Source: Pseudomonas sp. (GTDB lineage: Bacteria > Pseudomonadota > Gammaproteobacteria > Pseudomonadales > Pseudomonadaceae). From it: a stretch of 8,063 nt of DNA. Positions within the stretch are counted from its first letter, which is position 1; the number at the start of each line of letters is the position of its first letter. Below are positions 1-5,966 of this stretch, piece after piece. A program made the position numbers and the translations under genes. The stretch spans positions 1 to 8,063 of the forward strand of contig DNMQ01000417.1 in NCBI GenBank assembly GCA_003488145.1. Reading direction: 5' to 3'. The notes beneath the pieces are model-generated. The model searched no databases and was not told where the DNA came from. It saw only the letters and a program-made list of their open reading frames with translations.

Positions 1-209
1 CCAGCCTGACGCTGCGCGAGCGCGAGATCCTGAGCCTCGCCGGCAAGGGGCTGTCGAATGCGGAAATCGCCGAGCAGCTGTGCCTCAGCCCGCACACGAT
101 CAAGAGTCATATCCACAATCTGCTGCGCAAGATCGGCGCCTCCAATCGGGCCGAGGCGGCGTACCTGCTGCGTAGTCATCTCGACTGGGACAAGTCCTGT
201 AGCGCTTGA
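1..209 (+). CDS. csgD: CsgD-like LuxR/FixJ-family regulator, C-terminal HTH domain (5' end outside window)
   Basis: The frame whose first full codon is at position 3 is open from the window edge to TGA at 207-209 and gives the last 68 residues of a protein. They form a complete LuxR/FixJ-type DNA-binding domain: an opening LTLREREIL, then LSNAEIAEQL, then the recognition helix region SPHTIKSHIHNLLRKIG, then NRAEAAYLL. This is the GerE-type four-helix HTH. The order of motifs resembles the C-terminus of E. coli CsgD (LT-RE-EIL, then K-H-NL-KI, then NR-A). The N-terminal receiver-like half lies upstream of the window. As the gene directly precedes curlin genes on the same strand, its likely role is transcriptional activation of the curli operon and biofilm matrix genes. 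Membership of the LuxR HTH family is secure from the sequence. The CsgD name rests mainly on context, and a different LuxR-type regulator is possible. Confidence 0.8.
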   Translation, partial: SLTLREREILSLAGKGLSNAEIAEQLCLSPHTIKSHIHNLLRKIGASNRAEAAYLLRSHLDWDKSCSA

Positions 210-262
210 GTAGCGTCCCGCAGCGACGGGCGGCCTAACGGAACGGACGTCACTGAGACGCT

Positions 263-296
263 CTGGCACGGTGCGAAAGCGTCACGCCCGTGCCAG
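263..296. repeat. 9-bp perfect inverted repeat in the csgD-csgB spacer
   Basis: CTGGCACGG at 263-271 is the exact reverse complement of CCGTGCCAG at 288-296, with 16 bp between the arms. A small inner stem (GCG at 273-275 with CGT at 280-282 around AAAG) is possible in RNA. No T-run follows (GCATTAATCC comes next), so it is not a canonical intrinsic terminator. It lies 54 bp after the regulator stop and about 110 bp before the csgB start. It could therefore end or attenuate the csgD transcript, or act as an operator for a dimeric regulator, possibly CsgD itself. The repeat is seen directly; the function is inferred. Confidence 0.6.
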
Positions 297-407
297 GCAT
301 TAATCCCGAGCGAATTGCTCGTGCTACGTCTTTTACATCATCCGATGGATGTTCAAGGGTGTCCGCCGCGTTCAAGAATCGCGACCACTGTCATCCGGTA
401 CACGCCA

Positions 408-890
408 ATGGCCCGTTACGCCCTGCCCCGCGCCACATCACTGTCTGCCCTGGTTGCCTGCTTGGCCTGCGCGCCGCTGATGGCCGCCGACCTGATGGAC
501 AACGGCGATCTTTCACCCCTTGGCACCACCGCCACCCAGCTTGCGGTTCAGCTGACCGACGCCAAGGCCGCCTACATCCAGCAGCTGGGCCAGGGCAATC
601 TCGCCGAGCTGACTCAGAACGGCCAGGCGTTGAGCGCGCAGATGCTGCAGCAGGGCGGCGACCAGGAAGCCTTTATCCTGCAGCACGGCGAAAACCTGAT
701 GGCGGTCATCGAGCAGGTCGGCCAGGGCAACTACGCCGAAATCCGCCAGACCGGCAGCGACAACCAGGCCAGCATCAGCCAGTACGGCGCCTATAACGAT
801 GCCCGCATCGAGCAGACCGGCCAGGGCCTGCGCAGCGCGGTGACGCAATTCGGCGTCGGCCAGCAGATCAATATCGTGCAGGGTCGCTAG
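408..890 (+). CDS. csgB: CsgB-like minor curlin (curli nucleator candidate)
   Basis: This 160-aa protein is close to the length of E. coli CsgB (about 151 aa) and, as in E. coli, comes just before a CsgA-like gene. Residues 1-26 or 1-27 look like a signal peptide (R3 and R8, then a hydrophobic stretch ending PLMAA). Residues 55-158 hold about five curlin repeats of roughly 22 residues with the Q-x-G-x-x-N-x-A pattern: glutamines at 59, 81, 103, 125 and 147, clear cores such as EQVGQGNYAEIRQTG, and a degenerate last repeat ending INIVQGR. Curlins are exported by the CsgG pore and stack as beta-helical amyloid; CsgB anchors the fibre and seeds CsgA. The start at 408 was chosen because it directly begins the signal peptide. 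Upstream in-frame candidates at 315 (TTG) and 345 (ATG) add non-signal residues, and none has a convincing Shine-Dalgarno sequence. The motif LVAC at 15-18 could be a lipobox. The nucleator role is inferred from gene order and size. Confidence 0.85.
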   Translation: MARYALPRATSLSALVACLACAPLMAADLMDNGDLSPLGTTATQLAVQLTDAKAAYIQQLGQGNLAELTQNGQALSAQMLQQGGDQEAFILQHGENLMAVIEQVGQGNYAEIRQTGSDNQASISQYGAYNDARIEQTGQGLRSAVTQFGVGQQINIVQGR

Positions 891-895
891 CGATC

Positions 896-902
896 AGGAG
901 AG
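896..902 (+). promoter_or_regulatory. Strong ribosome binding site of csgA
   Basis: AGGAGAG sits just before the ATG at 906 and fixes that start. It lies in the 15-bp gap after the csgB stop, so csgA can be translated strongly from the shared mRNA. By contrast csgB has no clear Shine-Dalgarno sequence, which fits a higher output of the major subunit. Confidence 0.7.
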
Positions 903-905
903 TTC

Positions 906-1787
906 ATGTTCAAGCCTACGGCAATTGCCACCCTGCTCTCCCTCGCCGCCACTCAGGCCGTGGCGCAGAACAGCATCGAACTGGAGCAGGTCGGCACGAA
1001 CAATGTCGCCGAGCTGCAACAGACCGGCCTGGTCGAGTCCAGCACCATGGATGTCAGCCAGATCGGCAACCTCAACACCGCCAGCATCACGCAGATTGGC
1101 GAGGCCTACTTCAAGGTCGCCAACCTGCAGCAGATCGGTAACGCCAACGTCGCCACCATCGAACAGACCGGACGTACCAGCACGGTCGATGCCAGCAGCA
1201 TCGGCAACGGCAACCAGATCACCGGCAGCCAGACCGCCTTCGTCACCGCACAGATCGAGCAGCGCGGCGACGACAACGTGCTGACCTTCGACCAGCAGGG
1301 CTACTTCGAAGGGTCGCGGATGAACGTGTCCCAGGACGGTCTGGGTAACCTGGCCGACATCTACCAGGGCGACGGCAATCGCATGAACATCGCCCAGGCC
1401 GGCACCTACAACATCGCCGAGATTCAGCAGAACGACTACCACAACGAACTCAACTTCACCCAGAGCGGCGACAGCAACCGGCTGACGGTCGACCAGAACG
1501 GCTTCGGCGGCCGCATCAGTGGCTCGTCGACCGGCAGCGGTAACAGCGTCGACATCGCCCAGAGCTTCATGTCCAACCAGGCCACGGTGATCCAGAACGG
1601 CAACGACAACCTGGCGAGCATCGAACAGGGCAACTACGGTCACCAGGCCACCATCACCCAACTGGGCAGCGCCAACGAGGCGATGATCCGCCAGAGCCTG
1701 CCGGCCAATGACTTCACCCGCCTGCCCGGCGTCGCGACGATCCACCAGAGCGGCACCGGCAACAGCGCCACCATCGTCCAGCAGTAG
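906..1787 (+). CDS. csgA: CsgA-like major curlin, long form with about 12 repeats
   Basis: This 293-aa secreted protein is the likely major curli fibre subunit. Residues 1-20 form a signal peptide (K3, hydrophobic core, AVA before Q21). The rest is almost entirely curlin repeats with the pattern Q-x-G-x-x-N-x-A-x-x-x-Q. The lead glutamines are at about 28, 52, 76, 119, 143, 164, 186, 230, 252 and 281. Two further repeats have Ser in that place (S98 and S208), giving about twelve repeats of 21-24 residues; an insert (LPANDFTRLPG) precedes the last. E. coli CsgA is about 151 aa with five repeats, so this subunit is roughly twice as long. There is no cysteine and only two lysines (K3 and K70), as expected of an unfolded export substrate that becomes a beta-helical amyloid. 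The gene starts 15 bp after csgB with a good ribosome binding site. The curlin family is certain; the CsgA rather than CsgB role is inferred from order and length. Confidence 0.9.
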   Translation: MFKPTAIATLLSLAATQAVAQNSIELEQVGTNNVAELQQTGLVESSTMDVSQIGNLNTASITQIGEAYFKVANLQQIGNANVATIEQTGRTSTVDASSIGNGNQITGSQTAFVTAQIEQRGDDNVLTFDQQGYFEGSRMNVSQDGLGNLADIYQGDGNRMNIAQAGTYNIAEIQQNDYHNELNFTQSGDSNRLTVDQNGFGGRISGSSTGSGNSVDIAQSFMSNQATVIQNGNDNLASIEQGNYGHQATITQLGSANEAMIRQSLPANDFTRLPGVATIHQSGTGNSATIVQQ

Positions 1788-1834
1788 CGCAACCACCCTC
1801 CAGCCACGGACCGGCTTCAACGGAAACAGAACGG

Positions 1835-2230
1835 ATGCTGACCATGACCCTCACCACCTGGCTGCTCGCAGCCACCCCCGCCCCTGCCGATGCACCGGTA
1901 GCCGTCAGTTTCGAGCTGCAACCGGCCGAGCAAAGCCGGCTTTCGCTCGCCCTGTGCTTCAAGGGCAGCGGGCAGCAGGTCCGCTTTCGTCTGAAGGTGC
2001 GCTCCAGTGGCAGGGCCGGCAATGCCCAGACCGCGCAGAGCGGCACGCTGATCGCCACCCCGACGCAGCAATGCCCGCTGAACAACCGCCTCGGCATCGC
2101 TGACGACACCCGTGTCGAGGCCGAGCTGCAGTGGTGGATCGACGATGCCGAGCAGCCGCCGATCCTGCGCAGCTACCCGGACGACGACGCCGATGTGGGC
2201 GACGAAAGCGAGCCGGAACAGATCGCGTGA
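1835..2230 (+). CDS. csgH: CsgC/CsgH-like curli assembly inhibitor, periplasmic
   Basis: This 131-aa protein follows csgA by 47 bp on the same strand. Residues 1-20 look like a short signal peptide (TLTTWLLAATP, then ADA before P21), although its n-region has no basic residue. The mature part has alternating hydrophobic strands (VAVSFELQ, LSLALCFKG, VRFRLKV), the segment SSGRAGNAQTAQSGTL at 57-72, and TQQCPLNN. This resembles the small beta-sandwich CsgC/CsgH family, whose members bind curlin subunits in the periplasm and stop them polymerising before export. C41 and C80 are the only cysteines and could form a disulfide; the CxC motif of E. coli CsgC is absent. The C-terminus (116-128) is a strongly acidic tail. 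A second in-frame ATG at 1844 is an equally possible start (GGAAA at 1822-1826 favours 1835). The assignment rests on fold-like pattern, the SG-SG segment and the csgBA context. Confidence 0.72.
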   Translation: MLTMTLTTWLLAATPAPADAPVAVSFELQPAEQSRLSLALCFKGSGQQVRFRLKVRSSGRAGNAQTAQSGTLIATPTQQCPLNNRLGIADDTRVEAELQWWIDDAEQPPILRSYPDDDADVGDESEPEQIA

Positions 2231-2370
2231 AGGCCGAAAGCGGACCGACGGCGCACCAGGTGGCGCTCGTTCAGCTGGGGTTCAGGCCGACTGACCGAAC
2301 GGCACTCCCGCACGGCCCTGGCCGCTGCTAGAGTTCGCTGCCGAGCTATCTGCAGCCCATTGGAGGGCGC
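2231..2370. other. Spacer between the curli genes and the SnoaL-like gene
   Basis: This 140-bp stretch has no convincing gene. An imperfect GC-rich hairpin at 2251-2266 (GCGCAC, loop CAG, GT, one extra G, GCGC) might slow or end the csgH transcript, but no T-run follows. TGCTAGAGT at 2326-2334 resembles an extended -10 element (TGn plus 4 of 6 bases of TATAAT), but no -35 hexamer sits at the right distance. GGAGGG at 2362-2367 is the ribosome binding site of the next gene. A separate promoter for the SnoaL-like gene is plausible but unproven. Confidence 0.4.
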
Positions 2371-2814
2371 ATGTCACTGGATGACCGCAAGAAACTCGTC
2401 CGTCAGCACATCGACCTGACCTGGAACCGCGGGCGCCTGGCGCTGGCCGAGCACCTGCACAGCAAGGATTTTCTCTACAAGAGCTCCTTCATCGGCCGGC
2501 CGCTCGCCAGCGCCGAGTTTCTCGACATGGTCCGGCAAATCCGCCACGCCATGCCGGAACTGGAAGTGGTGGTCGAGGAATGCATCGCCGAAGGCAACCG
2601 GGTGGTCACCTGGAGCACGCTGATCGGCACCATCGAGCAGCCGGCGTTCGGCTATCCGCCCAGCGACAAGGTGCTCAGCATTTCTGCCATGGCCTTCTGG
2701 AGCATCACCCCGACGCAGCAGGTGCAGGAAATCTGCACGATGTTCGACATGGAAAGCTTTCGCGCCCAGCTGGGCCTGGATACCCGGCCCTACGCCGAGA
2801 AAGCCCTGCCCTGA
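2371..2814 (+). CDS. SnoaL-like / ester cyclase-fold protein (NTF2-like), substrate unknown
   Basis: This soluble 147-aa protein has no signal peptide or membrane segment. It shows the pattern of the SnoaL-like polyketide cyclase/ester cyclase family. An N-terminal helix carries TWNRG (about residues 17-21). The region FIGRPLASAEFLDMVRQ follows, then MPELEVVVEECIAEGNRVVTWSTLIGT, where family members typically have MPD(L)-x-D-x-I-EGD-VV-x-R-x-x-x-GT. Next come FGYPPSDK (family: G-PPTGK) and a closing strand with QVQEICTMFD (family: KI-E-W-x-x-D). The fold is an alpha+beta cone. Family members range from aldol-type cyclases in antibiotic synthesis to many of unknown substrate, so a catalytic role should not be assumed. 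The start at ATG 2371 is supported by GGAGGG just upstream. Neighbours give no functional clue: curli genes upstream, and an oppositely oriented antiporter operon whose stop is 9 bp away. Confidence 0.78.
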   Translation: MSLDDRKKLVRQHIDLTWNRGRLALAEHLHSKDFLYKSSFIGRPLASAEFLDMVRQIRHAMPELEVVVEECIAEGNRVVTWSTLIGTIEQPAFGYPPSDKVLSISAMAFWSITPTQQVQEICTMFDMESFRAQLGLDTRPYAEKALP

Positions 2815-2823
2815 TCCCATCGC

Positions 2824-4473
2824 TCACCACAGCCAGCCCAGCCACAACAGCGCCACCAGCAGCCAGGCGCTTAGGGTCAGGGCGCCGCGTTCCCATTGCC
2901 GATTCCAGCGCCGTTCGCGTGCCCGCCAGCGGTTCCGCTCGAGCTGCATCCCGGGTACGGGCAGTGGCGGCTGGCGCAGCAGGCGGGTGAGATACAGCGA
3001 TGCCGACAGTGCCGGATTGGGCAACTGCGCCAGCCGCGACGGCACCCTCCAGCCACGGCGCAGAGCCAGCAGCGTCAGACCCAGAGCTGCCAGCAGCGGC
3101 CAGAGCGCCGACCACAGGCCCGCGGGATACACCCCAGCCAGCAGCGCTTCGCGCATGGTCGGCCAGAACCAGGGCACGGATAGCGACGCCATGCTGAGCA
3201 GCGCCCACGGTAACCACTGGCCGAGCGGCGCGCGTGCACTGGCGTGCTGCTGGTCGCGCCACATCAGCCAGAGCGCACGCCAGAGCAGCAACGCGGTGGC
3301 GAAGCTGGCCAGGGTCAGCCAGGGCAACCAGGCGACGAAGGCGCTTTCATGCCAGGCCTCCTTCAGCAGGTACTTCACTGCCGCGCCGCTGGTGGACGGC
3401 GCGCCCATGATCGCCAGCGCCGGCAGCATCAGCAGCACCCAGCCCAGACGCGACAGCCGCCCTTCGTGGACCATCCCGGCGGCGAGGAACAGCGCGCCCT
3501 TGGCCAGCCCGTGATGCACGCCGAACAGCACCAGCACCGTCAGCAGCGCCGCAGAGGGCGCCTCCAGGCTCCAGGCCAGCGCCAGGATCATCAGCATCCA
3601 GCCCATCTGGCTCACCGAGGACCAGGCCAGCACTGCCTTGGACTTGGCCGCGCACAGCCCCAGCGCAGCCGCATAGAGCGCGCCGAACAGGCCGGCGATC
3701 AGCAGCGGCGTGCTCCAGGCCGCCAGCGTCGGATCGCTCTCCGGCAGGCAGCGCCAGATGCCGAGAATGCCGGCCTTGAGCATCGCCCCGGAGAGTACCG
3801 CGCTGGCCGGTGCCGGGGCCTGCGGATGGGCCAGCGGCAGCCAGACGTGCAGCGGCCAGAACCCAGCCTTCAGGCCGAGCCCGAGCACCAGCAGGGCCAA
3901 GGTCAGGTGGTCGATCGGCTGCGCCTGCCAGGTGGCGAAGTCGAAGGCCTGTTCGGTGCTGTGACTGCGCAGCAACAGCCCGGCGAGCAGCAGCATCTCG
4001 CCGCAGATCGCCAGTTGCAGATAGAGGCGTCCGGCCCGCCGCGGTCCCGGCCCCCCGTACTGCACGATCAACCCGTAGGCCGCGAGGCTCATGGCGCTGA
4101 AGCCGAGGTAGAAGCTCAATGCGTCGGTGGCGATGATCAGCAGCAGATTGCCGGCCAGCGCCAGTTGCCAGAACGCCCAGAAGCGCAGCCGCTTCCGATC
4201 GGTGGCCAGGCTGCTGTTGGCAAAGATCGCCGCGCAACTCCAGAGCACGGCGGTAAAGCCCAGCCAGGCGCGGGTCAGCGTATCGCTGGCGCCCCAGCGC
4301 ACACCCTCCCAGAGCCACGGCAACTCCAACGCTGGCGGCGGTTGCAGCGCTGCCAGCAGCGCCGGCGCACATGCTAGCCACAGCCACGGCAGGCTGCGTT
4401 CGCGCAGCCACAACAGCAGAACGCCGCCGAGCAACGGTGCGAAAGGCACCAGCAACCAGAGCCAGGCGTTCAT
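2824..4473 (-). CDS. Divergent MrpD/NuoL-type antiporter-like subunit lacking the TM5 glutamate
   Basis: This 549-aa polytopic inner-membrane protein belongs to the proton-conducting (ND2/4/5, Mrp A/D) family. Family signatures are clear: LGLGLKAGFWPLHVWLP (TM7 region, K202), GAMLKAGILGIWR (TM8 region, K233), HHGLAKGALFLAAG (K325) and SGAAVKYLLK (TM12 region, K367). Where its relatives have Glu in TM5 (FYELLTLA in the neighbouring 498-aa protein), this one reads GFSAMSLA, so Ser126 takes that place; a Glu occurs instead at 159 in the next helix. After the usual TM14 it has an Arg/Trp-rich loop (about 470-530) and a final hydrophobic segment at the C-terminus. The start at 4473 overlaps the upstream stop as ATGA and has GGGAG at 4482-4486; the frame stays open further upstream, but that part overlaps another gene. 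It is the last gene of the operon. The role in ion transport is inferred. A structural or regulatory rather than pumping role is possible. Confidence 0.85.
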   Translation of the reverse strand: MNAWLWLLVPFAPLLGGVLLLWLRERSLPWLWLACAPALLAALQPPPALELPWLWEGVRWGASDTLTRAWLGFTAVLWSCAAIFANSSLATDRKRLRFWAFWQLALAGNLLLIIATDALSFYLGFSAMSLAAYGLIVQYGGPGPRRAGRLYLQLAICGEMLLLAGLLLRSHSTEQAFDFATWQAQPIDHLTLALLVLGLGLKAGFWPLHVWLPLAHPQAPAPASAVLSGAMLKAGILGIWRCLPESDPTLAAWSTPLLIAGLFGALYAAALGLCAAKSKAVLAWSSVSQMGWMLMILALAWSLEAPSAALLTVLVLFGVHHGLAKGALFLAAGMVHEGRLSRLGWVLLMLPALAIMGAPSTSGAAVKYLLKEAWHESAFVAWLPWLTLASFATALLLWRALWLMWRDQQHASARAPLGQWLPWALLSMASLSVPWFWPTMREALLAGVYPAGLWSALWPLLAALGLTLLALRRGWRVPSRLAQLPNPALSASLYLTRLLRQPPLPVPGMQLERNRWRARERRWNRQWERGALTLSAWLLVALLWLGWLW

Positions 4474-5966
4474 ATGGCGAACTCCCGCTCGACGATCAAC
4501 TGGCTCCAGCCCAGCGGGCTGAGCGCGGTGGCCGCCAGCAGGCCGACCAGCAGCGACAGCAGCGCCGTGAGCAGCGGCGGCAGCAACAGCATCCAATGGG
4601 TTTCGAAACGCTCATCGGCCCAGCGGTTCTGGTGCCAGTCCGCCGGTTCGGCGAACCAGCCCCGCCACAGCAGCGGCAGGAAGTAGGCGGCGTTCAGCAA
4701 CGCCGAACCGAGCAGCACCAGCAGCACCCAGTCCTGACCGACCTCCAGCGCGCCGAGGCCGAGCGTCCATTTGCTGATGAAGCCGGCAATCGGCGGAATG
4801 CCGATCATGCCCAGCGCCCCGATGGAGAAAGCCGTCATGGTCCAGGGCATGCGCCGGCCGACCCCGTCCATCTCGCGGATGCGGTGAATGCCCAGGGTCT
4901 CGGCGAAATTGCCCGCGCAATAGAACAGCGTGACCTTCATCAGCCCCTGATGGACCAGATGCACCAGGCCGCCCACCGCCGCGACCGGCCCGAGCAGCGC
5001 GACGCCAAGCGTCACGTAGGACACCTGGCTGATGGTCGAGTAGGCCAGGCGCTTCTTCAGCTCCTGCTGCTGCAAGGCGCGCAGCGAGCCGTAGAGGATG
5101 GTCGCCGCCGCCAGCCAGAGCAGCGGCGTGGTGAGATCCAGTTGCGTCAGCGCCTCGGCGCCGAAGACGTCGTAGACCACCCGCACGATGCCGAAGGCCC
5201 CGGCCTTCACTACCGCCACCGCGTGCAGCAGCGCACTGACTGGTGCCGGGGCGACCATCGCCTGCGGCAGCCAGCCGTGCAGCGGGATCAGCGCCGCCTT
5301 CACGCCAAGGCCGAGAATCAGCAGGGCGAAGGCCACGCGCAGCCCGAGGTCATGCTCGCCGACTGCGTCCAGCAGGTAGCCGGCCGCCTGGAAATCCGGC
5401 GTCCCGGCCAGGCTGTGCAGCAAGGCCACGCCCATCAGCACCAGCGACCCTCCACCGACGGTGTAGGCCAGATAGACGCGCCCCGCGGCGAGCGACTCCG
5501 GCGTGCCGCGATGCACCACCAACGGAAAGGTGGCCAGGGTCAACAGTTCGTAGAACAGCAGGAAGCTGACCAGATTGCCCGCCAGAGCCAGGCCCACCGT
5601 GGCGCTGACGCAGAGGCTGAAGTAGCCGAAAAAGCGCGAGCGCAGCGGCGAGTTTTCCAGGTAGCCGATGGCATAGATCGTCGTCACCGCCCACAGCAGC
5701 GATGACAGCGCGACGAACAGCAAGGCCAGCGCATCGGCCTGCAGTACCAGCGGCACGCCCGGCAACAGTGGCACGCTGAAGCGGTACTCGCTGCCCTGGC
5801 TGACGCCATAGAGCATGCTGCCGACCAGCACCAGCTTGAGCGTCACGCCGAGCAGGTTGAGGGTCACACGCAGGCGCTGCTGGTCCTCGCGCAGACCGAA
5901 GATCACCAGGCCCGGCAGCAGCGAGCTGAGCACGATGCCCAATGGCAGAAACGCATGCCAGCTCAT
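4470..5966 (-). CDS. NuoL/MrpA-N-like proton-conducting antiporter subunit
   Basis: This 498-aa multi-spanning inner-membrane protein belongs to the proton-conducting transporter family of complex I and Mrp antiporters. All core residues of a functional channel are visible: FYELLTLA with E140 (TM5), GVKAALIPLHGWLP with K223 (TM7), HAVAVVKAG with H248 and K254 (TM8), LVHQGLMKVTLFYCAG with H339 and K344, and AGFISKW with K399 (TM12). The segment IREMDGVGRRMPWT (363-376) is the loop typical of NuoL and the N-terminal part of MrpA, so this looks closer to those than to MrpD. Full MrpA proteins are near 800 aa, and this one lacks the C-terminal extension. The start at 5966 is supported by GGGAGGG at 5975-5981 and an ATGA overlap with the upstream stop; the open frame extending to about 6419 overlaps the upstream gene and is not used. 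The ion specificity (Na+, K+ or only H+) cannot be read from the sequence. Confidence 0.88.
   Translation of the reverse strand: MSWHAFLPLGIVLSSLLPGLVIFGLREDQQRLRVTLNLLGVTLKLVLVGSMLYGVSQGSEYRFSVPLLPGVPLVLQADALALLFVALSSLLWAVTTIYAIGYLENSPLRSRFFGYFSLCVSATVGLALAGNLVSFLLFYELLTLATFPLVVHRGTPESLAAGRVYLAYTVGGGSLVLMGVALLHSLAGTPDFQAAGYLLDAVGEHDLGLRVAFALLILGLGVKAALIPLHGWLPQAMVAPAPVSALLHAVAVVKAGAFGIVRVVYDVFGAEALTQLDLTTPLLWLAAATILYGSLRALQQQELKKRLAYSTISQVSYVTLGVALLGPVAAVGGLVHLVHQGLMKVTLFYCAGNFAETLGIHRIREMDGVGRRMPWTMTAFSIGALGMIGIPPIAGFISKWTLGLGALEVGQDWVLLVLLGSALLNAAYFLPLLWRGWFAEPADWHQNRWADERFETHWMLLLPPLLTALLSLLVGLLAATALSPLGWSQLIVEREFAI
4482..4486 (-). promoter_or_regulatory. Ribosome binding site deciding the start of the 549-aa subunit
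   Basis: GGGAG on the - strand lies 8 nt before the ATG at 4473. Together with the ATGA overlap it selects this start over open-frame codons further upstream, which would run into the preceding gene. Confidence 0.6.

Noticed and set aside
264..296. Sigma-54 promoter (TGGCAC at 264-269, also on the other strand within the inverted repeat)
   Set aside because: No GC doublet with TTGC-like context occurs at the required -12 spacing on either strand.
323..334. Sigma-S-like -10 element GCTACGTC upstream of csgB
   Set aside because: It matches the first part of the KCTAYRCTTAA consensus only, and no supporting -35 is seen. A sigma-S promoter is plausible for curli genes but not supported enough to annotate.
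315..407. Upstream starts for csgB at TTG 315 or ATG 345
   Set aside because: They add residues without signal-peptide character and have no ribosome binding site. The start at 408 directly begins a basic plus hydrophobic signal sequence.
894..1820. Long - strand open frame (308 codons) antisense to csgA
   Set aside because: It is the mirror of the repeat-rich, GC-biased csgA codons and yields a low-complexity Val/Asp/Leu/Ala sequence with no signal, fold or ribosome binding site. The + strand curlin reading is unambiguous.
3244..5705. Long + strand open frames (377 and 444 codons) opposite the antiporter genes
   Set aside because: Their translations are Gln/Arg/His-rich low-complexity sequence, typical of the antisense of Leu/Ala/Trp-rich membrane genes in GC-rich DNA. 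The - strand proteins carry clear family motifs.
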